Shown: positions 54,693-62,889 of the stretch, one piece after another
Layout: every line of letters starts with the position of its first letter
Numbering within the stretch: position 1 is the first letter of the stretch
From: CBDCDJ01 sp965215355
GTDB lineage: Bacteria; Deinococcota; Deinococci; Deinococcales; Trueperaceae
Direction of reading: 5' to 3'
NCBI GenBank assembly: GCA_965215355.1
Contig: CBDCDJ010000007.1
Coordinates: 3,658,001-3,722,000, forward strand
Length of the DNA: 64,000 bases
The notes under the pieces: generated by a model
Seen by the model: only the letters and a program-made list of their open reading frames with translations
The model's database searches: none
What the model was told of the DNA's origin: nothing
Position numbers and translations under genes: made by a program

Positions 54693-55709
54693 ATGAACAC
54701 CAAAAAACGACGCCGCCTAAGGTGGGTACTGCGGGGCGTGGTCGCTCTCCTCGGTTTCGCCGTTTTGCTCGGCGTCGCAGGGGCTCTTTACCAGTCGCGC
54801 GCCTCGGCAGCAGACAGGGCTAGGTTCACGACGCCGGGGGAAATGGTGGACGTCAACGGGCGGCAGATGCACCTGCACTGTCAGGGTGAGGGCAGCCCCA
54901 CCGTCATTTTAGATGCGGGCCAGGGGGGTTGGTCGGTAGCCTGGACGGACCTTATGCCGCAACTGAGCGACATCACCCGGGTCTGCGCCTATGACCGCGC
55001 AGGTTACGGTTGGAGCGACCCAGCAGACGACGAGCGCACGCCTCAAGCCATTACAGACGACTTAGTCGCCCTGTTAGACGCAGCCAACTTAGAAGGGCCT
55101 TACGTCATCGTCGGCTTCTCTTATACGGGTTTATCCTCGAGGCTGTTCGCGGCGCAGAACCCGGAAGACGTCGTGGGCATGGTCTTAGTCGATCCCGCTA
55201 CCGAATTTGACAACAACCTGATGGACGAGAGCTTGAAAGGGCAGCAGCGTGCCACCGTCGGCATCTTCCAGACGTTCGGTTTAGCCGCACGCTTGGGGAT
55301 TGTCCGCTTCCTGAATCCGAGGGAAATGGCCCCTTACGCGCCGTTCATCCCGGAGAACGCGGTAGAACCCGACATCTACTACAGCTTCATTACAGAGCCG
55401 CAGTGGTGGCAGACCTCTCAAAAAGAGTTCGTCGCCCGCCTGAGCGACGAAACGCTCGCTTATGTCCGCGCGAACGGCGAGATTGGGGACATCCCCCTCG
55501 TCGTCATCGGTGCAGAAACCGTAGCGGGTGAAGATGACGGGTTTGCAACCTTTAGCGCGGCGCACCTGGACAACCTGAAAGAGTTAGCGGGACGCTCGAG
55601 CCAAGGGGACTTTATCCTCGCCGAAAACAGCACGCACGAGGTGCCGCGCGACCATCCCGACGTGGTGATTGAAGCTGTTGAGCGCGTTGTCACGGCGAGT
55701 AGAGACTAA
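54693..55709 (+). CDS. Membrane-anchored alpha/beta hydrolase
   Basis: 338 residues. Basic N-terminus plus one membrane helix (GVVALLGFAVLLGVAGALY), then the fold: VILDAGQGGWSVAW, CAYDRAGYGWSD, nucleophile VIVGFSYTGLSSRL and a C-terminal STHEVPRDHPD. The catalytic domain is predicted outside the membrane. AAGGAGG precedes ATG. Confidence 0.85.
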   Translation: MNTKKRRRLRWVLRGVVALLGFAVLLGVAGALYQSRASAADRARFTTPGEMVDVNGRQMHLHCQGEGSPTVILDAGQGGWSVAWTDLMPQLSDITRVCAYDRAGYGWSDPADDERTPQAITDDLVALLDAANLEGPYVIVGFSYTGLSSRLFAAQNPEDVVGMVLVDPATEFDNNLMDESLKGQQRATVGIFQTFGLAARLGIVRFLNPREMAPYAPFIPENAVEPDIYYSFITEPQWWQTSQKEFVARLSDETLAYVRANGEIGDIPLVVIGAETVAGEDDGFATFSAAHLDNLKELAGRSSQGDFILAENSTHEVPRDHPDVVIEAVERVVTASRD

Positions 55710-55720
55710 GGAACCGGGCG

Positions 55721-56488
55721 GTGGCCAAAAAAGCAAAACTCTGGTTTGACAAACAGTTAGCTCAGCGCCTAGCTGACAAACTCGAGCCTCACTACACACC
55801 TTTTGACAGAAGCCGTTTTGTCGAAGCGGTTGAAGAAGGTGTGGACGGGCTCGAGCTGAAAGCCCGCGTCGAACACATCGCTGACAACTTACGCGAACAC
55901 CTCCCCGACGATTACGAAAAAGCCGTCGCTATTCTTATCAAAAGCTTAGGTCCCGAAAACCCGAATGAAACGGGCATGTTCACCGACTTTTACTGGGTGA
56001 TGCCTTATGCGACGTTTGTCGAAAAGTACGGTCTCGAGAGCCCGGAAATCTCCTTAGACGCTATCGCTGAAATCACCAAACGCAACACGGGCGAGTTTGC
56101 CATCCGCCCCTTTTTAGAGCGCTTTCCCGATGAGACGTTTGGGCGGATGCTCAGGTGGTCACGAAGCGACAACTTTCACCTGCGCCGCTTGGCGAGTGAA
56201 GGCACGCGCCCGCGACTGCCGTGGGCGAAAAAGTTAGACAGCGTGATAAATGACCCCTCCTTAACCCTGCCGATTTTAGAAAACCTCAAAGACGACCCCG
56301 TAAGGTTCGTGCAAAAATCTGTTGCCAACCACCTGAACGACATGCTGAAAGACAACTACGACGAGGCGCTGGGAGTTTTAAAGAGATGGTCGAAACGTCC
56401 CACGCAAGAGCGCCGCTGGACTATCAAACATGCCCTGCGAAAAGAACTTAAAAAGGCTAATCCCGAGGCGCTGAAGCTTGTGGCCTGA
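55721..56488 (+). CDS. AlkC-like DNA alkylation repair protein
   Basis: 255 residues. HEAT-like helical repeats with WSRSDNFHLRRLASEGTRPRLPWAKKL and DDPVRFVQKSVANHLNDMLKDN, the hallmark of the AlkC/AlkD glycosylase family that removes alkylated bases. GTG start at 55721, 11 bp after the hydrolase stop. Confidence 0.85.
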   Translation: MAKKAKLWFDKQLAQRLADKLEPHYTPFDRSRFVEAVEEGVDGLELKARVEHIADNLREHLPDDYEKAVAILIKSLGPENPNETGMFTDFYWVMPYATFVEKYGLESPEISLDAIAEITKRNTGEFAIRPFLERFPDETFGRMLRWSRSDNFHLRRLASEGTRPRLPWAKKLDSVINDPSLTLPILENLKDDPVRFVQKSVANHLNDMLKDNYDEALGVLKRWSKRPTQERRWTIKHALRKELKKANPEALKLVA

Positions 56489-56506
56489 AGGCACCCTGCG
56501 TCATAG

Positions 56507-56603
56507 CTAGAGCGATTTATCTCCGCTGTAGCGGTGCATGAGGAGGCTGCTGGGGAGCGTAGGTCTATTATGACGTATTCGCCTGAAAGATTAAGTTCTT
56601 CAC
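56507..56603 (-). pseudogene. Remnant of bax1 5' end and upstream region
   Basis: 56520-56603 matches 41451-41534 over 84 nt without gaps, with about 9 mismatches by eye. It spans the bax1 promoter region and first codons. The start is ACG instead of ATG (56558-56560), and the codons TLPSSLLMHRYSGD run to a stop within 18. It is a dead piece of bax1 beside the XPB helicase gene. Confidence 0.75.
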
Positions 56604-56671
56604 ACCTTTTCTTTGGTTGATGAGGTCAAACCGGCGCTGAAGCTCGAGGCTCGACAGGCGGGGACATGTGC

Positions 56672-57073
56672 TCAGTAAAACCTTCGTCCCAACTCGTCAG
56701 CCCACCGCTCGGGATAGCCCGCGTAGTACCCTTGCCACTTCTCTTTGGTGAGGGCGTAGTAGAGCATTCCGTAGAGCACTCGAGAAATAGACGGTAAACC
56801 GATGACGAGAAGGTACAGCGGCCCGAAGTAAAGCGACTGAACGGCGTGTCCGAACTCATGAACCTTGTTGTCTGGGTTTATCTTGATGACGGCGTCGTCC
56901 GTGTTCGACCAAAAAACAAAACTGCCGAGGCTCACGCCGAAATTGGGAACATGAAAGAAAAACCGCCCGTGCTCTATGGTGGTCTCGCTGACGGTGCGCC
57001 GCACGACCAGCCAGACGACCGCGCCCAACAGGTTTTGTGGCAACTCCCAAAGGAATCTCAGTGCCAGCATCAC
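56672..57073 (-). CDS. HExGH-motif membrane-associated protein
   Basis: 133 residues with two hydrophobic parts. NKVHEFGHAVQS is a zinc-protease type HExxH motif, followed by a hydrophobic stretch and WADELGRRFY. Resembles small predicted metalloprotease-like proteins with 'HEFGHAxQ...GPLY'. Lies 38 bp downstream of XPB on the same strand. Function not known. Confidence 0.65.
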   Translation of the reverse strand: MMLALRFLWELPQNLLGAVVWLVVRRTVSETTIEHGRFFFHVPNFGVSLGSFVFWSNTDDAVIKINPDNKVHEFGHAVQSLYFGPLYLLVIGLPSISRVLYGMLYYALTKEKWQGYYAGYPERWADELGRRFY

Positions 57074-57111
57074 GCCAGCCTACTCTCTCAAAGCCGAATA
57101 GAAGGAGGCCA

Positions 57112-58578
57112 TCACAAATCTTCGAAGCTCGCGGCGTCGCCCGACTTGATTTGTGCAAAGTTCAAACTCGGTTGCTCGTTGCTCGATTCTTTCTTGTTCG
57201 GCTCATTTTTGCTGAACCGCGCCCCGCGCCGCCGCCTTGAGACGCCCTCTTCGCTCGTGTCTTCGGCGACGACCTCGTAGAGCAGCGCCAGCTTGCCCTC
57301 GCCTTTGCGCAAAATCCGTCCCAAGCGCTGGATGTACTCCCTGGTCGAGCCGGTGCCGGACAGCACGATGGCGACGTTCGCCTCGGGGACATCGACGCCT
57401 TCGTTGAGAACTCTCGAGGTCACCACGCGCGGATACGACCCGTCCCGAAAAGCTTGCAGCGTCGCGTGACGCTCTTTCACTTTGGTCTGGTGGGTGATGG
57501 CGGGAATCAGAAACGCCTGCGAGATGCGGTAGACGGTCGCGTTGTCGTCGGTGAAAATGAGCACGCGGTCAGTGTAGTGTTTGGTTAGCAACTCGGCCAG
57601 CACGCGAATTTTCGCCTCGGTCCCGAAGGCGATTTGGCGCGCCGCGCGGTGCGCGAGCATGGCGGCGCGGCCCTCGGTCGAGCGCGCGCTCGCCTGCACG
57701 AAACGCTGCCAACCGTTCAAGCTGCCTAAAAAAATCCCGCTTCGGCTCAAAAAGGTGTTGCGCTGCTCGATGAGCTTGTCGTACTCGGCCCGTTCGTCTC
57801 CGGACAGGGTCACGCGGATTTGTTCGATGCGGTGCTCAGACAGCGCGCCGCCCGCCAAGTCCTCGGGGGCTTTACGGTAGACGATTTTCCCGATGAGCGC
57901 GTCTAAATCGTGATGACGCTCGTCACTCCGCTCCGGCGTCGCGGTGAGGCCCAGGCGGTACGGCGCGAGCGAGTATTCGGCGACGGTGCGGACAAAGTCG
58001 CCGGGTAAATGATGGCACTCGTCGAAAATGAGCAGGCCGTAGCGGTTGCCGAGCTTTTCGGCGAAAATGGCGGCGCTGTCGTAGGTGGCGATGAGCACAG
58101 GCGTTTCGTCCTTGGAGCCGCCGCCTAACAGCCCCACTTCGGCATCGGGAAAAGCCGCCGACAGGTTCGCGTACCACTGGTGCATGAGGTCGAGCGTCGG
58201 CACCACGACGAGGGTGCTGCGCGGCGTCTCGAGCATCGCCAACTGCGCGACAAACGTCTTACCCGCCCCGGTCGGCAGCACCACGACCCCCTGGCGGCCC
58301 TGACTTTTCCAGGCGTTCAAGGCCTCGAGCTGGTGTTTGTAAGGCTCTTTGTCCGCACCGGAAGTCAGCGCAAGCTCTTTGAAGTCTCGAGCCTTGTCAA
58401 CAATCTCGACGCCCTCGGCCCGTGTGACCTCGACGAAGCGGCGGTAGTCGCGCGCGGGCAGGCGGAACTTCTCGACCCGGTCGTCCCAAGTGACGAACTC
58501 GAGCCAGCTTTTACCCTTCGGCGGCGGGTGGAGCAGCAGCGTCCCGCGGTCGTAGGTGAGGGTGGAGGGACGGGCCAC
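57112..58578 (-). CDS. XPB/Rad25-family DNA helicase
   Basis: 488 residues. The N-terminal damage-recognition-like region is followed by KHQLEALNAW (Q motif), LPTGAGKT (101-108), FDECHH (185-190), GLTATPERSDE and the second helicase lobe (VLIFTDD, TSRVLNEGVDVPEANVAIVLSGTGSTREYIQRLGR). Archaeal XPB works with Bax1, a nuclease that is encoded here at 40277-41491. The C-terminal tail is Lys/Ser-rich. Confidence 0.92.
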   Translation of the reverse strand: MARPSTLTYDRGTLLLHPPPKGKSWLEFVTWDDRVEKFRLPARDYRRFVEVTRAEGVEIVDKARDFKELALTSGADKEPYKHQLEALNAWKSQGRQGVVVLPTGAGKTFVAQLAMLETPRSTLVVVPTLDLMHQWYANLSAAFPDAEVGLLGGGSKDETPVLIATYDSAAIFAEKLGNRYGLLIFDECHHLPGDFVRTVAEYSLAPYRLGLTATPERSDERHHDLDALIGKIVYRKAPEDLAGGALSEHRIEQIRVTLSGDERAEYDKLIEQRNTFLSRSGIFLGSLNGWQRFVQASARSTEGRAAMLAHRAARQIAFGTEAKIRVLAELLTKHYTDRVLIFTDDNATVYRISQAFLIPAITHQTKVKERHATLQAFRDGSYPRVVTSRVLNEGVDVPEANVAIVLSGTGSTREYIQRLGRILRKGEGKLALLYEVVAEDTSEEGVSRRRRGARFSKNEPNKKESSNEQPSLNFAQIKSGDAASFEDL

Positions 58579-58775
58579 CCTTTTACTCCGCGCTAGCTTT
58601 CAATCGGCCTGGAACCATTCATTCAAGTATAAACGGGTCGGGCTTTCTTGTCGGCTCGAGGCTAGCTCAAACGATTGAGCAAGAGATTCGGCGTCTCGCC
58701 TCTTCGGACGTTTCGCACTGTTCGTTTGCAAAGATACGGTAAAGTGTCCAAAGCGACGAGAAAGGTACTTTGCGC

Positions 58776-58997
58776 ATGGTCGACCTCTTCCGAATCCACG
58801 GTTATGTCCAGGGCAGCGCCTATCTGAAACGCGACGACGGCAGCACCCTGACTCTACCGGTCGCCTGGCTGCCCGAGCGGGCCAAAAAGGGTGACGAGCT
58901 TGTCGTGAACATCGAAGTGACCGTGGGCGAGTCGTTTGTTCGGGTGGAGTTGGCTGCGCCGGACAGGGTGGAAAAGGCGCTCGACTTAGAGGGGTAG
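58776..58997 (+). CDS. DUF3006-like small protein 1
   Basis: 73 residues. Pattern RIHGYVQGSAYLKRDDGSTLTLPVAWLPERAKKGDELVV resembles DUF3006 (short beta-barrel). First of three tandem relatives. ATG at 58776; TAAAGT at 58740-58745 may be the -10 box. Confidence 0.7.
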   Translation: MVDLFRIHGYVQGSAYLKRDDGSTLTLPVAWLPERAKKGDELVVNIEVTVGESFVRVELAAPDRVEKALDLEG

Positions 58998-59006
58998 GCT
59001 CGAGAC

Positions 59007-59213
59007 ATGGTTTCTGGGAACGGTTTCCACCACCGCTACACCGTCGGCAGCACCGACGACGCCGGTTGCGCGGTCATCGAGCGCGACGACGGCCTCAGCT
59101 TTCCCGTACCCGCCCACTGGCTGCCGGAGGGCGTCCAAGCGGGCCAGGTGCTGTCAGTCCGGCTCGAGCCCTCGGCGAGCGGCCTGACAATTCGTCTGGA
59201 GCTTGTCCCGTGA
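59007..59213 (+). CDS. DUF3006-like small protein 2
   Basis: 68 residues. AVIERDDGLSFPVPAHWLPEGVQAGQVLSVRLE matches its neighbours. The stop overlaps the third gene's GTG (GTGA), so translation is coupled. Confidence 0.7.
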   Translation: MVSGNGFHHRYTVGSTDDAGCAVIERDDGLSFPVPAHWLPEGVQAGQVLSVRLEPSASGLTIRLELVP

Positions 59214-59431
59214 CCGACCACCTGCTGCTTAGCGCCGTGGAGGAAGACCGCGCCGTGCTGAGTCGCAAGGACGGCTCCATTTTGAGCGTGCCCGTGGCAT
59301 GGCTGCCGGAAGGGGCGAAGGTAGGAGCGAGCTTGCGTGTTAGCGGAAAGCCGGGGCGAAGTTGTTCTGAGGTTACTTTCGAAATAGATGAGGGGAGTAC
59401 AGAGCCGGAGGGTGTGAATGTTGGGGGGTAG
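59210..59431 (+). CDS. DUF3006-like small protein 3
   Basis: 73 residues from GTG at 59210. RAVLSRKDGSILSVPVAWLPEGAKVGASLRV is the closest to copy 1. The trio probably arose by duplication. The YihY gene follows after 48 bp. Confidence 0.7.
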   Translation: MTDHLLLSAVEEDRAVLSRKDGSILSVPVAWLPEGAKVGASLRVSGKPGRSCSEVTFEIDEGSTEPEGVNVGG

Positions 59432-59467
59432 CTCGACGCCCCAAGCTTCGGCCAACCGCAGTCGTTG

Positions 59468-59479
59468 TACACTCTCTAG
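59468..59479 (+). promoter_or_regulatory. -10 box and leaderless start of YihY gene
   Basis: TACACT at 59468-59473 ends 6 nt before GTG at 59480. Confidence 0.5.
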
Positions 59480-60352
59480 GTGATAACCACATGGCAAGTG
59501 CTCAAAGCGGCGTTGGCCGCCTGGCAGCGCGACCAGGCCGGGCGGCTCGGGGCGGCGCTGGCCTTTTTCACGGCGCTGTCGCTGGCTCCGTTTTTTATCT
59601 TCTCGGTGACGATTGCGGGGCTGCTGCTCGAGCGGGACCAAATTCGGGCCGAGGTGTTGAACCAGGTCGGCTCGCTCGTCGGCGCGCCCGGTATTCAGAT
59701 TACCGAGATGCTGTTCAGCACCGCGCTCACGGCCTACGGGGAACGCTCGGGCATTTACGCGACGAGCATCGGCGTGGTGGTGTTGCTGTTTGCGGCGTCG
59801 GCGGTGCTCCACGAACTGCGCGACGCGCTCAACCTGATTTTTCGCGCGGCCCCGGCTCCGAAACAAGGCTTGTTGCGCTTGGCTTTGCAGCGTTTCGTTT
59901 CAGTCGCGCTGGTGTTCAGCTTCGGGTTTTTGCTGGCGGTGTCGCTCCTCTTTAGCGCCAGCCTGACCGCGTTCACGGGGTCGATGAGCCGACGGCTGGG
60001 TTTGCCTCCAGGTTTGTTGGGGTTGCTGGATGTCCTGTTCAACGTGGTGCTGCTGACGCTGCTGTTCAGCCTCGTCTACAAGTACCTGCCGCACGTAAAG
60101 TTGCGCTGGCGCGAGGTCGGGGCGGGCGCGCTCCTCACTGCCGTGCTGTTCACGGCGGGCAAGTGGACCATCGGCGCGTTCATCGGCAACAGCTTTATCG
60201 CCTCGGCCTACGGGGCGGCGGGGTCTTTAATCGTGTTTTTGCTGTGGGTGTTTTTCGCGGCGCAGCTTTTTTTCTTCGGGGCCGAGGTCGTCAAGGTGTA
60301 CCACCAACGCTCGAACCCCGACCCCGAGGTTCCCGAAGCGCCTGTTCGGTGA
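59480..60352 (+). CDS. YihY/virulence-factor BrkB family membrane protein
   Basis: 290 residues, about six membrane helices. WQRDQAGRLGAALAFFTALSLAPFFIFSV and VLHELRDALNLIFRA are typical of the YihY/BrkB family (formerly RNase BN), with PHVKLRWREVGAGALLTAVLF and a conserved AAQLFFFGAEVVKVY. GTG start. Its last 62 bp overlap the Aat gene on the other strand. Confidence 0.92.
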   Translation: MITTWQVLKAALAAWQRDQAGRLGAALAFFTALSLAPFFIFSVTIAGLLLERDQIRAEVLNQVGSLVGAPGIQITEMLFSTALTAYGERSGIYATSIGVVVLLFAASAVLHELRDALNLIFRAAPAPKQGLLRLALQRFVSVALVFSFGFLLAVSLLFSASLTAFTGSMSRRLGLPPGLLGLLDVLFNVVLLTLLFSLVYKYLPHVKLRWREVGAGALLTAVLFTAGKWTIGAFIGNSFIASAYGAAGSLIVFLLWVFFAAQLFFFGAEVVKVYHQRSNPDPEVPEAPVR

Positions 60353-60938
60353 AGGCTCGAGGGTCCACCGTCAGGGCCTGGGCCAGCCTCCGTTTGTACT
60401 CCGCGCGCGGGACTTCCACCGCGCCGAAGCGCTGTAAGTGGGGGGTCGTAAACTGCACGTCGAACAGGGTGTAGCCGCTCGCCCTCAACTCTTCCAACAG
60501 ATGCACGAGCGCGACCTTGCTGGCATCCGTCACGCGGCTGAACATGCTCTCGCCCGCGAACAGCCCGCGCACGCTCACGCCGTAAACGCCGCCGACGAGG
60601 TCGCCGTCCAGATAGGTCTCGAGGCTGTGGGCAAAGCCCTGTTTGTGGAGGGCGGTGTAAAGAGTGATGAGTTCCGGGCTTATCCAGGTCTTCGCGTCTG
60701 CTTCCCTCGGCTCGGCGCAGGCCTCCATGACGCGGCGGAAAGCGCTGTCTACACGCACCTCGAACTTTTCCTGGCGCACCGTTCTGGCTAGGCGGCGCGG
60801 CACGTGAAAAGCGTCCAGCGGGATGACGGTGCGCGGGTCGGGGTCGTACCAGTACACCGCGCCGTCCTCGTCCGGGTCGGCCATCGGGAACAGGCCCTGG
60901 CAGTAGGCGTTGAGGAGGATTCGGGGAGTGAGGGTCAT
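60291..60938 (-). CDS. aat: Leucyl/phenylalanyl-tRNA-protein transferase
   Basis: 215 residues. Adds Leu or Phe from tRNA to N-terminal Arg or Lys, marking proteins for ClpS/ClpAP. YCQGLFPMAD, YWYDPDPRTVIPLD, the AYTALHKQGFAHSLETY-type block, and GGVYGVSVRGLFAGESMFSRV are family signatures; LFDVQF near the end. Convergent overlap of 62 bp with YihY. Confidence 0.95.
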   Translation of the reverse strand: MTLTPRILLNAYCQGLFPMADPDEDGAVYWYDPDPRTVIPLDAFHVPRRLARTVRQEKFEVRVDSAFRRVMEACAEPREADAKTWISPELITLYTALHKQGFAHSLETYLDGDLVGGVYGVSVRGLFAGESMFSRVTDASKVALVHLLEELRASGYTLFDVQFTTPHLQRFGAVEVPRAEYKRRLAQALTVDPRAFTEQALREPRGRGSSVGGTP

Positions 60939-60967
60939 GAAAACAGGTCGGCTTACGTCTCGCGATT

Positions 60968-61369
60968 TTATAGCCTATAGCGTTTTGACACAAGCAGAGT
61001 GCGGCGTTCTGCAAGACGTTCTTCATCGTTGAGGCGGAGCAAAAAGACTGTCGCCTGGCCTTCAGCTGTCAGCCCGACAATGCGACCGTCGTCGAAAGAG
61101 AAGTGAGCCTTCCACTGCTGCGCGCGTGGATTGAAGAGCCGGGTCACTTCCTTCGTTTGTGGGTCGATAGAGGTCAGATTCGGGCCTTTGTAGCGATTGC
61201 AAACCGCACAGCAAAAAGCCAAATTGTCCTCGCTGTCCGGCCCGCCGTGCTGCCTGGCAACAACATGGTCGAGTTGATGAGGAAGCAGAGACTCGGTTTC
61301 GGGATAAAGGCAGTATTCGCAACGCCCCCGCGCTCGTACCGAGACGCGCGCCCGAGTCGTTTTACTCAC
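60968..61369 (-). CDS. HNH endonuclease
   Basis: 133 residues. RGRCEYCLYPE, HQLDHVVARQHGGPDSEDNLAFCCAVCNRYKG are the zinc Cys pair and the HNH core. GTG start overlapping the previous gene's stop (GTGA). This HNH with the upstream partner is a pair common in cyanobacteria and other lineages; activity unproven. Confidence 0.85.
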   Translation of the reverse strand: MSKTTRARVSVRARGRCEYCLYPETESLLPHQLDHVVARQHGGPDSEDNLAFCCAVCNRYKGPNLTSIDPQTKEVTRLFNPRAQQWKAHFSFDDGRIVGLTAEGQATVFLLRLNDEERLAERRTLLVSKRYRL

Positions 61370-61716
61370 ACGCTGGCTAACTCGTCGGTAGCAAGTTCGG
61401 CTTTGACCATCCTGACTACATGCTCGAGCCTGAGATACTCGTCTAGCTCTTGCTCGTCGGCATTTCCTAAAACACCTTCACGGTTCTGCTCGAGCAAGCC
61501 CTCCACCCGCTTCTGCGAAACCTCGGAAAGTCGGTAGTTGTGAACGGCTTGGGCTGAGGGGTTGGACACCAAAAACTCGATGACTTCACTCGCAGCCTTG
61601 TGGGCAGGTGTTTTGAGCGCGAGCAGGCTTATCTCGAGGATGGCGGGCAGCCAGCGGCTGAAGGGTTCAACACGCGCCTTGAGCTGGTCTGACAGATTTA
61701 GGGTTACAGAAGCCAT
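61366..61716 (-). CDS. Partner protein of HNH endonuclease
   Basis: 116 residues, acidic/helical. RVEGLLEQNREGVLGNADEQELDEYLRLEHVVRMVKAEL is the conserved C-terminus of small proteins that precede HNH genes of this type. The N-terminus (SVTLNLSDQLKARVEP) is antitoxin-like. Could be an immunity or DNA-binding partner; not established. Confidence 0.7.
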   Translation of the reverse strand: MASVTLNLSDQLKARVEPFSRWLPAILEISLLALKTPAHKAASEVIEFLVSNPSAQAVHNYRLSEVSQKRVEGLLEQNREGVLGNADEQELDEYLRLEHVVRMVKAELATDELASV

Positions 61717-61831
61717 AGCTTTAGCTTAGCAAACTTCGGTGTCGAACAGAATCACAGTTCCCGCTTCCGGCTATTCTCTACAAACACAAACAACCTTCGG
61801 CGTCAGAGATTCAAGTAAGTTCTTCGGCCAA

Positions 61832-62251
61832 CTAGGAAACCCGCAGCCCCACTTGCTGCGCAAAACGTGCTTGTTGTTTGTCGTTCGTGACGAAACCGCC
61901 GGTTCCGTAGCGCAAACAGGTAGCGACGTGCAGCGCGTCCAGCGTTTTGAGGAAAATATTATTTTTGATTTTTAAGAGCCGTAACGCTTCCGCGAGAACC
62001 TCCCCGGAAAGCTCGAGCCTGCGCGGCGTGTGGTCCAGGTCTCGGCGAGCGCGCTCGAAAACGGCGTCGGCTTGCGCGGTGCTGAGGACGCCCTCATGCT
62101 CGAGCCGCGCCAAACCTGCACGCAGTTCGACGGTGGTGAGGACGGAGGTGACGAGTTGACCGCCGTCCTGCTCGAGCGCCCGCTGCGCAGCTTCAGAAGC
62201 GGGCTCGTTTAGATAAAGCGGCAGAACGGCGCTCGTGTCGTAATACCTAAT
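61832..62251 (-). CDS. PIN-domain toxin with apparent ATT start
   Basis: 139 residues if started at ATT 62251: IRYYDTSAVLPLYLNEPASE ... TTVELRAGL ... LKTLDALHVATCL ... VTNDKQQA. Acidic PIN residues are Asp5, Glu (VELRA), Asp (LDALH) and Asp (TNDK). The ATT overlaps the antitoxin stop (ATTAG), the place where overlapping pairs of this type have ATGAG. ATG at 62113 is the first ATG in frame but would delete the first catalytic Asp. Either a rare ATT start, or the gene has lost its start. Confidence 0.75.
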   Translation of the reverse strand: MRYYDTSAVLPLYLNEPASEAAQRALEQDGGQLVTSVLTTVELRAGLARLEHEGVLSTAQADAVFERARRDLDHTPRRLELSGEVLAEALRLLKIKNNIFLKTLDALHVATCLRYGTGGFVTNDKQQARFAQQVGLRVS

Positions 62252-62498
62252 AGCGCTCGTCCCGCCGCAAGTCTACGATGACGCTGCTACCGGTTTCCAC
62301 GTTCAAACTGTTCCTGAAGGTTCTCAGGGCCTCCGGGTCGATGGCTTCAACAGATTCCTCAGCGCGTATCAGGATGGCACTGGGTTTGCCTCGGCGGATG
62401 ATTCTAACTGTCTTGCCCTTTTCCACAGCGTCGAGATAAGCGGACAGGTTGTCCCGAAACTCGCTCATGTTGACCTCGAGGGGAAGGGATTCTGCCAC
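62247..62498 (-). CDS. Phd/YefM-type antitoxin
   Basis: 83 residues from GTG 62498: ESLPLEVNMSEFRDNLSAYLDAVEKGKTVRIIRRGKPSAILI is the Phd/YefM DNA-binding fold, followed by a short toxin-binding tail. -10 TACACT (62505-62510 on the - strand) ends 6 nt before GTG. ATG at 62516 is an alternative but lies upstream of that box. Confidence 0.85.
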   Translation of the reverse strand: MAESLPLEVNMSEFRDNLSAYLDAVEKGKTVRIIRRGKPSAILIRAEESVEAIDPEALRTFRNSLNVETGSSVIVDLRRDERY

Positions 62499-62506
62499 AA
62501 GACGAG

Positions 62507-62521
62507 TGTACAACATGTACA
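62507..62521. promoter_or_regulatory. Operator of the Phd-PIN pair
   Basis: TGTACA-ACA-TGTACA (62507-62521), two copies of a palindromic hexamer with 3-nt spacing, overlapping the -10 box of the antitoxin gene. Fits autorepression by Phd/YefM dimers. Confidence 0.55.
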
Positions 62522-62645
62522 GTAACTGGACGATGAAATTTAAGCTCGAGCACTGCGTGACCATTACCGTGCAAGACGTGAACGGTGAATTGCCTGCTCG
62601 AGAAGTCACCGATTTGATCAGCTTGTAACCTGGTATATGTCCACT

Positions 62646-62658
62646 TATACTTACCGCT
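62646..62658 (+). promoter_or_regulatory. -10 box of RHH antitoxin gene
   Basis: TATACT at 62646-62651, 7 nt before ATG at 62659; leaderless layout. Confidence 0.45.
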
Positions 62659-62889
62659 ATGAGTCAAGTCACGATTTACTTGAAGCCGGAACTTGCTGAG
62701 AAAGCGAAGACGGCAGCAGAGGGAGCAGGTTTATCTCAGAGTAAGTGGATAGCCCGGCTGATTGAGGAAAAGCTTGCTAACCAGTGGCCCGACAGCGTCA
62801 AACAGCTTGCCGGAGCCTGGCCCGATTTTCCTGAGGCCGAGGCGTTGCGCGAGGGTCAGGGTGAAGACCTGCCCCGCGAGACCTTTTAG
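62659..62889 (+). CDS. RHH-type (CopG-like) antitoxin
   Basis: 76 residues. SQVTIYLKPELAEKAKTAAEGAGLSQSKWIARLIEEKL is a ribbon-helix-helix DNA-binding fold. The rest is an acidic tail that would bind the PIN toxin. Its stop overlaps the GTG of vapC. Confidence 0.85.
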   Translation: MSQVTIYLKPELAEKAKTAAEGAGLSQSKWIARLIEEKLANQWPDSVKQLAGAWPDFPEAEALREGQGEDLPRETF

